Source of the DNA: Candidatus Sordicultor fermentans
Lineage (GTDB): Bacteria > Atribacterota > Atribacteria > Atribacterales > Caldatribacteriaceae
Assembly: GCA_002385475.1 (NCBI GenBank)
Contig: DGDO01000077.1
Location: 3,947 to 31,306 of the forward strand
Reading direction: 5' to 3'
Length of the DNA: 27,360 bases
Of the stretch, positions 1-7,532 are shown in pieces. The position numbers were made by a program, and so were the translations under genes. The number at the start of each line of letters is the position of its first letter. Position 1 is the first letter of the stretch. Under the pieces are notes generated by a model that was given only the letters and a program-made list of their open reading frames with translations, was not told the origin of the DNA and ran no database searches.

Positions 1-30
1 TATAAGGAGAATTTATAAGGAGAAAACGAT

Positions 31-732
31 ATGAGAGGATTGAAAGGTTTGAATGATTTATGGGAAACTGCAAGGAGTGTACTTCCTCTGGTTCTCGCTC
101 TTGCTTTTTTTCAGTTGGTGGTACTGAGGAAACCTATTAAGAACGTTAAAGAGTTTATTATAGGGGTTTTATTAAGTATATTTGGCTTACATTTTTTTCT
201 AAAAGGTATTTCTATGAGTCTTTTACCTTTGGGAGATTCGGTGGGAGAAAATTTAATAGTATTAGAGCGAAAATGGTTGATGATGGCTGTGGCTTTTGTA
301 GTAGGATATTTTGGCACTCTTGTGGAACCAGCTTTAAAAGCTCTGGCTTTAGAGGTTGAGGAAATATCCATAGGGGCTATACCTGACAAAGTTCTGATTC
401 ACGCTGTTGCTATTGGATTTGGTGCAGGGATGGGTATAGGAGTATATAAAATACTGAACAATATATCTTATGTAAAAGTTGTGGCGCCTCTGCTTTTAGT
501 AATACTTGTGTTAATTTTTTTTGCACCGGAGGAGTTTGTATCTATTGCAATGGATTCAGCCAGTGCAACGACAGGCCCGGTTAATATTCCTCTGAACATG
601 GCTTTGGCGATAGGTTTAGCAAAGGTACTGGAGAACGTTGATCCTCTGTTGTCTGGTTTTGGTATAGTGGGACTTACCTCCGTTGGAGCAGTAATATCGG
701 TGTTGATATTAGGGATATTAACGAGGATATAA
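31..732 (+). CDS. DUF1538 family integral membrane protein
   Basis: A 233-residue, highly hydrophobic protein with about six or seven predicted membrane segments (roughly residues 15-35, 40-65, 84-108, 120-140, 148-168, 185-200 and 205-231). The N-terminal ARSVLPL...QLVVLRKP pattern and the later SATTGPVN and SGFGIVG motifs are those I associate with DUF1538, a family of unknown function that is often present as tandem copies or a fused double copy. The ATG is preceded by AAGGAGAAAA. The next gene, 17 bp downstream, encodes a PII-like protein, so the two are almost certainly co-transcribed. By analogy with AmtB-GlnK the PII protein may gate or sense this membrane protein, but the substrate is unknown. 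A second DUF1538 gene may lie upstream of the window. The family call is good; any function is inference. Confidence 0.8.
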   Translation: MRGLKGLNDLWETARSVLPLVLALAFFQLVVLRKPIKNVKEFIIGVLLSIFGLHFFLKGISMSLLPLGDSVGENLIVLERKWLMMAVAFVVGYFGTLVEPALKALALEVEEISIGAIPDKVLIHAVAIGFGAGMGIGVYKILNNISYVKVVAPLLLVILVLIFFAPEEFVSIAMDSASATTGPVNIPLNMALAIGLAKVLENVDPLLSGFGIVGLTSVGAVISVLILGILTRI

Positions 733-749
733 GGGGAGGAAAATATTAT

Positions 750-1073
750 ATGGATGTTAAATGTATAGTTGCTATTGTCGAAAGAGGAAAGGCAGATAAA
801 GTTGTAGACAAGGCAAAGAAAGCAGGGGCAAGAGGAGCCACCATTCTTTATGGGAGAGGAACAGGACAATCGGAAGCATTGGAATTTTTTAATATCCACA
901 TTGAAGCATCAAAAGAAATTATTTTAATACTCAGTGAAACTGATAGGTACAAACCGATATACGATGCTATCGTTGAAGCGGGTAGACTTAATGAACCAGG
1001 TACCGGCATCATATTTACTTTTTTAGTATCCGAATTACTCGGGCTACACCATAGAGAACAAATGAATAGCTGA
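750..1073 (+). CDS. PII-like nitrogen-regulatory family protein
   Basis: A 107-residue protein with the PII fold pattern: an initial beta strand (VKCIVAIVERGKADKVVDKAKKAG), a short T-loop region around residues 31-45 (GRGT...), a second beta-alpha-beta unit, and a C-terminal strand (GTGIIFTFLVSELLG). The T-loop is short compared with GlnB/GlnK and I see no equivalent of the uridylylated tyrosine, so it is PII-like rather than a canonical nitrogen sensor. PII proteins are homotrimers that bind adenine nucleotides and often a second effector, and regulate a partner by contact. The GGGGAGG ribosome-binding site lies in the 17-bp gap after the DUF1538 gene, so that membrane protein is the obvious partner candidate (inference). 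Confidence 0.82.
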   Translation: MDVKCIVAIVERGKADKVVDKAKKAGARGATILYGRGTGQSEALEFFNIHIEASKEIILILSETDRYKPIYDAIVEAGRLNEPGTGIIFTFLVSELLGLHHREQMNS

Positions 1074-1107
1074 TTATATAACTATTTTGCTGAGTGTAGT
1101 TTTCTGC

Positions 1108-1285
1108 ATAAAGACTCACTATAGAACTACAGAAAAGTGGTTTCCTTTGTTGTTGTCCTCTTTTTTCCCGTCTTTGTGGAGAACGGCTGCGAGGGAATCT
1201 CACTTTCAAGATGCCGCCTGTAGAGGTTCTCCCATTATACGGAAAAGTGCTACAGAGATTTTTGTGGTTAAACTATAGACTCTAT
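1108..1285. repeat. small inverted-repeat (MITE-like) element
   Basis: A non-coding stretch whose ends resemble each other in inverted orientation. The left end (about 1112-1136) carries CTATAG..AACTACAGAAAA. The right end, read on the minus strand (1283 back to about 1255), carries CTATAGTTTAACCACAAAAA. The right end is also a copy of the repeat found twice at 20261-21011. Inside is a nested stem, GGAGAAC at 1178-1184 with GTTCTCC at 1226-1232. No transposase is encoded. The left-end match is imperfect, so the element boundaries are tentative. Confidence 0.4.
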
Positions 1286-1403
1286 ATTTTTTAGTACTTG
1301 TTCCTCTCGGGAAGGTGCTTAGCCATTCGTCTACCTTTGGTTGAAAAGAGCGCCATCTTGTGCTATTATTTTGATGGGGTTGGGAATGGATATGGCCCTG
1401 CTT

Positions 1404-1547
1404 TGTTGGTGATGTCAGAGAAGGCTTTGAACCAACATCCTTGTCTTGGGAGCCTGTTCGCTAATTGAGCCGTGGTTCAGTTGGGAGGGCACCCACCTTT
1501 TTGAGGGCGAGGATCAAAGCGGTTGGCACACGGCAAAGCGGGGCCGT
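1404..1547 (+). promoter_or_regulatory. possible structured leader RNA of the S1-alaS-aroE operon
   Basis: This gene-free stretch immediately upstream of the S1 operon has several local pairings. TGTTGGT (1404-1410) pairs with ACCAACA (1431-1437). GCCGTG (1469-1474) pairs with CACGGC (1529-1534), enclosing a tRNA-like stretch. ACGGC (1530-1534) could instead pair with GCCGT (1543-1547), so the last two stems are mutually exclusive. The ribosome-binding site GGAGGAAGGAG follows at 1564-1574. I do not recognise a known riboswitch or T-box. S1 proteins are known to control their own translation in other bacteria, which makes a regulatory leader plausible but unproven. Confidence 0.3.
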
Positions 1548-1578
1548 TTAGTGTAAAGGAAATGGAGGAAGGAGTTGT

Positions 1579-3516
1579 TTGGTTGTGGAAAATGGTGAGA
1601 GAATGGAGTTAACACATGAAGATTTAGGTGAAATCCGCATTGTCCGACCTGGTGACCTCGTAAAAGGCAAAGTGATTAAAAAAGGAGAGGAAAATTACTT
1701 TGTCAACATAAATTCCAAGTCGGAAGGTCTGTTGCCTTTGCGAGAAAAAATGGTGGGCAAAGAAGGAGAAGTGGAAAATCAGTTAGAGGAAGACGATGAA
1801 ACGTGGGTAGTAGTTACTCATATTGATGAGCAAGGTTATGTGTGGCTCTCCAGAGAGCAAGCTCGTTATCAGGGAGCCTGGATAGATATAGAGGAGAGTC
1901 AAAACGAGAATAAAACATTAACCGCCAAAGTTAAAAAGAGGGTAAAAGGTGGCCTCATTGTAGATGTGGGAATCAATGCCTTTTTACCTGCCTCTTGTGT
2001 TGATATTACTCCCAAAAATTTGGATGAGTTTATAGATCAAACTATTCCAGTTAAAGTGATTGAAGCTGATAGGAAGACAAAGAATGTGGTGGTGTCTAGA
2101 AAGGCGGTTCTGGAGGAAGAAAGAGAGCGTCAGAAGAAGGAACTCTTTGATTCTCTGGAAGTAGGACAGGTGAGAAAAGGAATAGTGAAGAACATTACCA
2201 AATTTGGAGTTTTTATAGATTTGGGAGGAGTTGATGGCCTTTTACATGTTTCAGAAGTTTCCTGGAAAAAAACCTTTGGAAATTTAGAAGATCTCTTCCA
2301 AAAAGGAGAAGAAATAGAAGTAAAGGTTATTGCTTTTGATCCGGAAAAGGAAGAAATATCTTTAAGTCTTAAGAGACTTCAACCTGACCCATGGGAAGAT
2401 ATAGATGAGAAAATAAGGCCCGGTGATATAGTTAAAGGCAAAGTAGTTTCTGTTCGGGATTTTGGAGTGTTTGTAGAAATAGAAGAAGGATTAGAAGGAT
2501 TAATTCACATTTCCGACCTTTCCTGGGGTTATGTGAAACATCCTCAAGAAGTGGTCAAGGTAGGTAGTATAGTAGAAGCTCGAGTGTTGGAAATAGATAA
2601 AAATAAGAGAAGAGTCTCTCTGGGCATTAAACAGGTTTTGCCTGACCCCTGGGAAGAAGTGGATGAGAAATATCCCTTGGGTAGCACTGTCCGGTTGAGA
2701 GTATCTTCAATTACTCCTCGTGGGGTATGGGGAGAGATTGAAGAAGGAGTGGAAGGACGAATACCGCTTGAGGAGTTATCATGGAAAAGAGTTAACCGGG
2801 TTAGCGAGATAGTTAGAAGAAATCAAGTAGTGGAAGCGAAAATTTTAGAAGTTGATACCCAGAATCGACAAATCCTTTTGAGTATTCGACAGCTCCGTCC
2901 TAACCCCTGGGAAGAGATTGCTGGAAAGTGGAAAGTGGGAGACATGGTAGAAGCGAAAGTGCGGAGACTGATGAATTTTGGTGCTTTTGTAGAGTTGGTT
3001 CCAGATGTGGAAGCTCTCCTTCCTCTTTCGGAGCTGGATTGGGAGCCAGTTAAACATCCTAATCAGATCCTGAAGCGGGGTCAAACCTTATCTCTCAAAA
3101 TTATAGAGTTTAATCCTGAAGAACAGAGAATCGTAGTTAGCCGAAAAGCGACCCTTCCTGACCCGTGGGAAGAAATCAAGAATAGTTATCCCGTGGGCAG
3201 TGTTCATCTCAAGAAGATAGTTAGATTGGTAGATTTTGGTGCTTTTATAGAGTTAGAAAAAGGGTGGGATGGTTTAGTCCATATCTCGGAAATTTCTAAC
3301 CAGCGGATTTCTTCTCCTTCTGAAGTATTAAAAGAAGGTGAAGAAGTTAAGGTAAAAGTTATTAAGCTTGACGACCAGGAAAGAAAGATTGGCCTGAGTA
3401 TCAAACAAGCTTCACAAGAGGAAGAGAAGGATTATGCATCTTCCAACGGTAAAATAACTTTAGGAGATATGGTGGGAGGTAAATTAACTGATTTTTTAAA
3501 CAGTCTCAAAAAATGA
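1579..3516 (+). CDS. ribosomal protein S1-like RNA-binding protein with seven S1 repeats
   Basis: A 645-residue protein built of seven tandem S1 (OB-fold) repeats at roughly residues 24-92, 110-175, 194-265, 279-350, 366-436, 451-521 and 535-607. Repeats 3, 4, 6 and 7 carry the typical FGxFV/I...GLxHxSE/D pattern; repeats 1, 2 and 5 are more divergent. The linkers between the later repeats contain a recurrent PDPWEE/D motif. S1 proteins bind mRNA and help its docking on the 30S subunit. E. coli S1 has six repeats, so this is a longer variant. The start is uncertain: TTG at 1579 or GTG at 1585, both served by GGAGGAAGGAG. It is the first gene of a seven-gene operon, and its stop overlaps the next start as ATGA. 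Confidence 0.88.
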   Translation: MVVENGERMELTHEDLGEIRIVRPGDLVKGKVIKKGEENYFVNINSKSEGLLPLREKMVGKEGEVENQLEEDDETWVVVTHIDEQGYVWLSREQARYQGAWIDIEESQNENKTLTAKVKKRVKGGLIVDVGINAFLPASCVDITPKNLDEFIDQTIPVKVIEADRKTKNVVVSRKAVLEEERERQKKELFDSLEVGQVRKGIVKNITKFGVFIDLGGVDGLLHVSEVSWKKTFGNLEDLFQKGEEIEVKVIAFDPEKEEISLSLKRLQPDPWEDIDEKIRPGDIVKGKVVSVRDFGVFVEIEEGLEGLIHISDLSWGYVKHPQEVVKVGSIVEARVLEIDKNKRRVSLGIKQVLPDPWEEVDEKYPLGSTVRLRVSSITPRGVWGEIEEGVEGRIPLEELSWKRVNRVSEIVRRNQVVEAKILEVDTQNRQILLSIRQLRPNPWEEIAGKWKVGDMVEAKVRRLMNFGAFVELVPDVEALLPLSELDWEPVKHPNQILKRGQTLSLKIIEFNPEEQRIVVSRKATLPDPWEEIKNSYPVGSVHLKKIVRLVDFGAFIELEKGWDGLVHISEISNQRISSPSEVLKEGEEVKVKVIKLDDQERKIGLSIKQASQEEEKDYASSNGKITLGDMVGGKLTDFLNSLKK

Positions 3517-4544
3517 CAGATCGGACCAACCCCTCTCTAACACGGGCTCAGGATGTTATCCAGGAACTAAAGGAAGTGTCTTCCTCTTTTGAGCGAGTGG
3601 TAGTGGCTTTTTCTGGAGGAATGGATAGCACCCTTGCCCTTTTTCTTTCTCTTCAGGCCTTGGGAAAAGAAAAAGTAATATCTTGTACCGTGGATTGGGA
3701 TATTTATTTTCCTTCTTTAGCTCGGGAGAGTGTTGACTACTGGGTAGATAATTTGGGAGTAGATCATGTTTATCTCCCCGGGCGAAAAGTGATGGAAGAG
3801 ATTATGAAAACCGGTCCCGCCTGCAATCGCTGCACTAAAGAAGCAAAGTTAGGAACTATTCGCCGTTATTTTGGAAATAGGGTTTTAATTGTAGGAGGCG
3901 CTAACCAGAGTGATAGCTGGGGGAAAAGAGGGGTAAAGCTACTTAATAACACTTATTCTCCCCTTTTTGAACTTAGTAAAGAAGAAATTGTAAATCTGGC
4001 TTCTTTTCTCTCTCTTCCCTTACGAAGAATGGGGGAGAATAAGCTTCGAGAAGGATGTCTACTAAAACATCTTTTAAAACCCTTGGCTTCTCCTTATCAA
4101 GCCCAGGCGGTGGTAAAGAGCAACGAGTATCTCCTCAAAATATTGAATGAAAGAAACATAGAAAGGGATATAGCTAATGTGAAAATAATTGGCCCCCTTA
4201 ACCGCAATATTGCTCTGGTTAATGTTAAACCCCTCCCTTCTTTAGCTTTGAGGGAGGAAATAACTGCTGTTCTTTCTTCTATAGAGGAAGTAGATGAAGT
4301 TAGCTGGGTGGATAGTCCTATTACTTTGGTGGTGAGAGCTAATTTAGGACAGTATCGTAATCTTTCCTCCCTTTATTGGTTGGAAAAAGGAAAGCTACAA
4401 CCTGAATTTGCCTTTCCTATTACTGTTCGCTGGATGCCCTCTTCTAATCGAAGACTTCATACTTTTCAAGTAGTGGATTTTAAAAAGGAGAATACAAACT
4501 ATGACCAGTGCCGAAATCAGGAAAGCCTTTCTTCAGTTTTTTGA
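3513..4544 (+). CDS. PP-loop ATPase, LarE/TtuA-like sulfur transferase candidate
   Basis: A 343-residue protein with an ATP pyrophosphatase P-loop SGGMDST at residues 34-40. The order of later elements, including GANQSDS (129-134) and a SPLFELSKEEI helix, matches LarE-type proteins. LarE makes the thiolated nickel-pincer cofactor precursor, and TtuA/NcsA thiolate tRNA. Cysteines C104 and C107 (CNRC) and C182 (EGCLLKH, near the position of the LarE sacrificial cysteine) form a three-cysteine set of the kind that holds a [4Fe-4S] cluster in TtuA and cluster-dependent LarE proteins. The gene starts inside the S1 stop (ATGA) and runs 44 bp into alaS, so all three are co-translated. Sulfur transfer is inference; the exact substrate cannot be told from sequence. 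Confidence 0.65.
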   Translation: MTDRTNPSLTRAQDVIQELKEVSSSFERVVVAFSGGMDSTLALFLSLQALGKEKVISCTVDWDIYFPSLARESVDYWVDNLGVDHVYLPGRKVMEEIMKTGPACNRCTKEAKLGTIRRYFGNRVLIVGGANQSDSWGKRGVKLLNNTYSPLFELSKEEIVNLASFLSLPLRRMGENKLREGCLLKHLLKPLASPYQAQAVVKSNEYLLKILNERNIERDIANVKIIGPLNRNIALVNVKPLPSLALREEITAVLSSIEEVDEVSWVDSPITLVVRANLGQYRNLSSLYWLEKGKLQPEFAFPITVRWMPSSNRRLHTFQVVDFKKENTNYDQCRNQESLSSVF

Positions 4545-7119
4545 AGAAAAAGAACATAAAATTTTACCCAGTGCTTCTCTTATCCCCGAAGACCCTACTA
4601 TACTTCTGACTATTGCCGGTATGGTGCCTTTTAAATCTATTTTTGAAGGTCGAGTATCACCTCCCTTTCATCGAGCAGTTACAGTGCAGAAGTGTGTACG
4701 GATAAGCGATTTGGATAAAGTAGGCTATACTTCTCGTCATCATACTTTTTTTGAAATGCTGGGCAACTTTTCTTTTGGTGATTATTTTAAAAAAGAAGCC
4801 TGTTCCTGGGCCTGGGAGTTTCTCACCCAAAGGCTATTGCTTCCTCCCGATAAATTATGGATTTCCGTTCACCATCGGGATGAAGAGGCATTTACAGTTT
4901 GGAGAGAGGAAGTGGGCATTTCAGAGGAAAAGATAGTATTTCTGGGGGATGAAGATAATTTTTGGGCTTCAGGGCCGGTGGGTCCTTGTGGTTATTGTTC
5001 CGAAATTTATTATGATACAGGAGAGGAGAGGGGATGTAGACAGCCAGATTGTCGCCCGGGTTGTGATTGCGACCGATATTTAGAGATATGGAACCTGGTA
5101 TTTATGGAGTTTGACCGAGGGAATGATGGTTTACTACGAGAATTACCCCATAAGAATATTGATACTGGCATGGGCTTGGAGAGGATTACCTCGGTAATGC
5201 AAAAAGCTCAAACTGATTTTGAAACCGATCTTTTTTTGCCCATAATTGAAAAAATAGAAAAGATGAGTGGAATTAGCTATCAGAGAGAAGATTTACGACC
5301 CTATTTTCGAATCATTGCTGACCATATTCGAGCCATTACTTTTCTAATAGGGGATGGAGTTTATCCTGCGAACGAAGGCAGAGGTTATGTTTTGCGTCGT
5401 TTAATTCGCCGGGCTCATCGTTATGGGCATAAACTTTCTCTGTATCATCCCTTTTTGCCGGAATTGGCTTTTGTGGTGATAGAGATTATGGGCCATCATT
5501 ATCCAGAGCTGAAAGATAGGAAGAAATTGATTGCTCAAGTGGTGCTCCAGGAAGAAAGAAAGTTTGAAGAAACTCTACAGCTGGGAATGGGATATCTGAA
5601 AGATTTGATTTCTCGCTTTCAAGAAAAAGAGGAAAGAGTAATTCCAGGAAGAGAAATATTTTATCTTTATGATACTTATGGTTTTCCCCCTGATATAGCT
5701 TCAGAAATATTAGAAGAGGAAGGTTTGTCTTTTTCTCAAGAAGAGTTTGAAACGGAAATGGAAAGACAAAAAACCAGAGCCCGTCGGGCTTATGAAGAAA
5801 AGACTCAAGAATTTAAAGAGAGAAAAGATGAAGAAGAAATCTTTTCTGGCCTGGAAAGCGAATTTGTAGGCTATGAAGAAAAAGAAATAGAGACTCAAGT
5901 TTTAGCTCTTTTTTCTCAGGGAGAAAGAGTGAAGGAAGTGAAAAAAGGAGAAGAGGTAATAGTAGTGTTAGAAAAAACTCCTTTTTATCCTGAAAGAGGA
6001 GGACAAGAAGGAGATAAAGGCTTTATTACTTCTTCGCAAGGGGAAATAAGGGTAGAGCAAGTAAGCGCTCCCTCTTCCTCTTTGATTATCCACCGAGGAG
6101 TGGTGGAAGAGGGAATTGTGAGGGAAGGAGAAAAAGCGCGGGCTCAAATCGAGGCTCGGCGAAGAAAAGCGATGGAGATTCACCACACAGTTACTCATCT
6201 TCTCCATCGTGCTCTGCGAGAAGTTTTAGGAGAGCAGGTTAAACAAACCGGCTCCTGGGTAGGAGAAGAGGGATTACGGTTTGATTTTACTCACTTTGCT
6301 CCTTTATCTTCGGAGGAGATAAAAGCAGTAGAGTCTCTGGTTAACGAAAAGATTTTCGAGGATTTACCGGTGCAAATTACCTTTTCCACTCTGGAGGAAG
6401 CTCAGAAAAGAGGAGTGATAGCTCTTTTTGAGGAAAAATATGAAGAGATGGTAAGAATAGTTAGAGTAGGAAACTATTCAGCAGAACTCTGTGGGGGGAC
6501 TCACCTTGCTCACACTGCGCAGGCCTTGCTTTTTAAGATAACGTCTGAATCCAGCATTGGAAGGGGATTAAGAAGAATTGAAGGAGTAGCTGGCCCTTCT
6601 GCTCTTTCTTATCTTAATCAGAAGGAGCAAATCTTACAGGATGTTGTTAAAACTGTCAATGTGGAAGAGGGAAAAGTGAAAGAGTATATAGAAAAAGTGG
6701 TAGGTGAGAATAAAGAACTCAAAAAAGCTCTGGAAAAAGAAAGAAGAAGGAGAATAGAAGAAAAGATTAAGAGCCAGATATCATCAGTCAGTAACGAGGA
6801 AACCACTCTTGTTTCCTATTTGGGAGAAGAGGATGGGTTAGACCTTGATTTTCTGAAGGAGGTAGTAGACCACCTTCGGCCTTTTATCCAGAAGGGAGTA
6901 GTAGTTTTAGGCTTAAAGAAAGAAGGAAAAATCCAGGGGGTTCTGGCTGGTATAGGATTACCACCGGAGGCAAATTTGGGAAGAATGATAAAGGAGTGGA
7001 GCCAGAAAATAGGAGGGGGAGGAGGGGGGAGGCCTCATTTAGCCCAGTTTGGAGGATTATCGGAGGAAAAATGGGAAGAGCTAATTTCTCTTTTAGAAGA
7101 CTGGGTAGAGAGTTTATGA
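4501..7119 (+). CDS. alaS: alanyl-tRNA synthetase
   Basis: An 872-residue class II synthetase of normal bacterial length that charges tRNA-Ala in the cytoplasm. It has the N-terminal catalytic core with HHTFFEMLGN (about residue 80), a Cys-rich CGYCSEIYYD...CDCDRYLEIWNLVF segment, the editing domain with HxxxH (H562-H566) and CGGTH (664-668), a C-terminal coiled coil and a DHHA1 domain with a glycine-rich tract followed by RPHLAQFGG (about 838-852). The start is fixed by AAGGAG nine bases upstream of the ATG, even though this start lies 44 bp inside the preceding PP-loop gene. The stop overlaps ruvX as ATGA. Confidence 0.98.
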   Translation: MTSAEIRKAFLQFFEEKEHKILPSASLIPEDPTILLTIAGMVPFKSIFEGRVSPPFHRAVTVQKCVRISDLDKVGYTSRHHTFFEMLGNFSFGDYFKKEACSWAWEFLTQRLLLPPDKLWISVHHRDEEAFTVWREEVGISEEKIVFLGDEDNFWASGPVGPCGYCSEIYYDTGEERGCRQPDCRPGCDCDRYLEIWNLVFMEFDRGNDGLLRELPHKNIDTGMGLERITSVMQKAQTDFETDLFLPIIEKIEKMSGISYQREDLRPYFRIIADHIRAITFLIGDGVYPANEGRGYVLRRLIRRAHRYGHKLSLYHPFLPELAFVVIEIMGHHYPELKDRKKLIAQVVLQEERKFEETLQLGMGYLKDLISRFQEKEERVIPGREIFYLYDTYGFPPDIASEILEEEGLSFSQEEFETEMERQKTRARRAYEEKTQEFKERKDEEEIFSGLESEFVGYEEKEIETQVLALFSQGERVKEVKKGEEVIVVLEKTPFYPERGGQEGDKGFITSSQGEIRVEQVSAPSSSLIIHRGVVEEGIVREGEKARAQIEARRRKAMEIHHTVTHLLHRALREVLGEQVKQTGSWVGEEGLRFDFTHFAPLSSEEIKAVESLVNEKIFEDLPVQITFSTLEEAQKRGVIALFEEKYEEMVRIVRVGNYSAELCGGTHLAHTAQALLFKITSESSIGRGLRRIEGVAGPSALSYLNQKEQILQDVVKTVNVEEGKVKEYIEKVVGENKELKKALEKERRRRIEEKIKSQISSVSNEETTLVSYLGEEDGLDLDFLKEVVDHLRPFIQKGVVVLGLKKEGKIQGVLAGIGLPPEANLGRMIKEWSQKIGGGGGGRPHLAQFGGLSEEKWEELISLLEDWVESL

Positions 7120-7532
7120 AGAGAGTAATGGCTATAGATTGGGGAGAAAAAAGGATAGGAGTGGCTTTTAATCAGGGAACCGGTTTTTCTTTCCCCTGTG
7201 AGGTAATAGAAGCAGAGGGCGAAGAGGCGATAAATAAAATTTTAGCTTTAGCAAAAGAGCTAAAAGCTGAGGTAATAGTGGTGGGCTTACCTCTTCATCT
7301 TGATGCCTCCTTTCAGGAAGAAGCCCGGAGGGTGGAGAAATTTAAGAAAAAACTGGAACAGTCTTTTGAGGGTGAGGTAGTGTTGTGGGATGAGAGGTTA
7401 TCCACTAAGGAAGCGGAAAAGAGATTGATAGAAGCTGATCTCAGTAGAAGAAAAAGGAAAAAGGTTATAGATAAAGTTTCTGCTGCTTTGATTCTGGAAA
7501 CTTATCTTTCTCACATGGGAAATGAGGTCTAA
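7116..7532 (+). CDS. ruvX: Holliday junction resolvase-like / pre-16S rRNA nuclease RuvX (YqgF)
   Basis: A 138-residue RNase H-fold protein of usual length. It shows the first acidic motif AIDWGEKRIG (D8), the VVGLPLHLD strand, the WDERLST motif (D92-E93-R94) and the final DKVSAALILE helix with its conserved Asp. Family members process the 5' end of 16S rRNA. The open frame extends upstream to 6996, but ATG 7116 is the family-like start, it begins right at the catalytic strand, and it overlaps the alaS stop as ATGA. The alaS-ruvX-mltG order is conserved in many bacteria and supports the call. Confidence 0.95.
   Translation: MKRVMAIDWGEKRIGVAFNQGTGFSFPCEVIEAEGEEAINKILALAKELKAEVIVVGLPLHLDASFQEEARRVEKFKKKLEQSFEGEVVLWDERLSTKEAEKRLIEADLSRRKRKKVIDKVSAALILETYLSHMGNEV

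Noticed and set aside
1113..1124. GACTCACTATAG, identical to 12 bases of the phage T7 promoter
   Set aside because: The upstream half of the T7 promoter is missing, and the bases fall within the end of the inverted-repeat element; most likely coincidence, not vector or phage sequence.
1087..1278. 63-codon + strand reading frame
   Set aside because: Low-complexity, no ribosome-binding site, and it coincides with the inverted-repeat element.
1286..1578. T-box, 6S RNA or SRP RNA in the S1 leader
   Set aside because: I searched by eye for the T-box GGTGGNACCGCG core and the SRP GGAAGGAAGCAGCC loop; neither is present.
6996..7115. 40-residue extension of RuvX into alaS
   Set aside because: The extension translates the alaS glycine-rich tail in another frame; ATG 7116 gives the family length and an ATGA junction.
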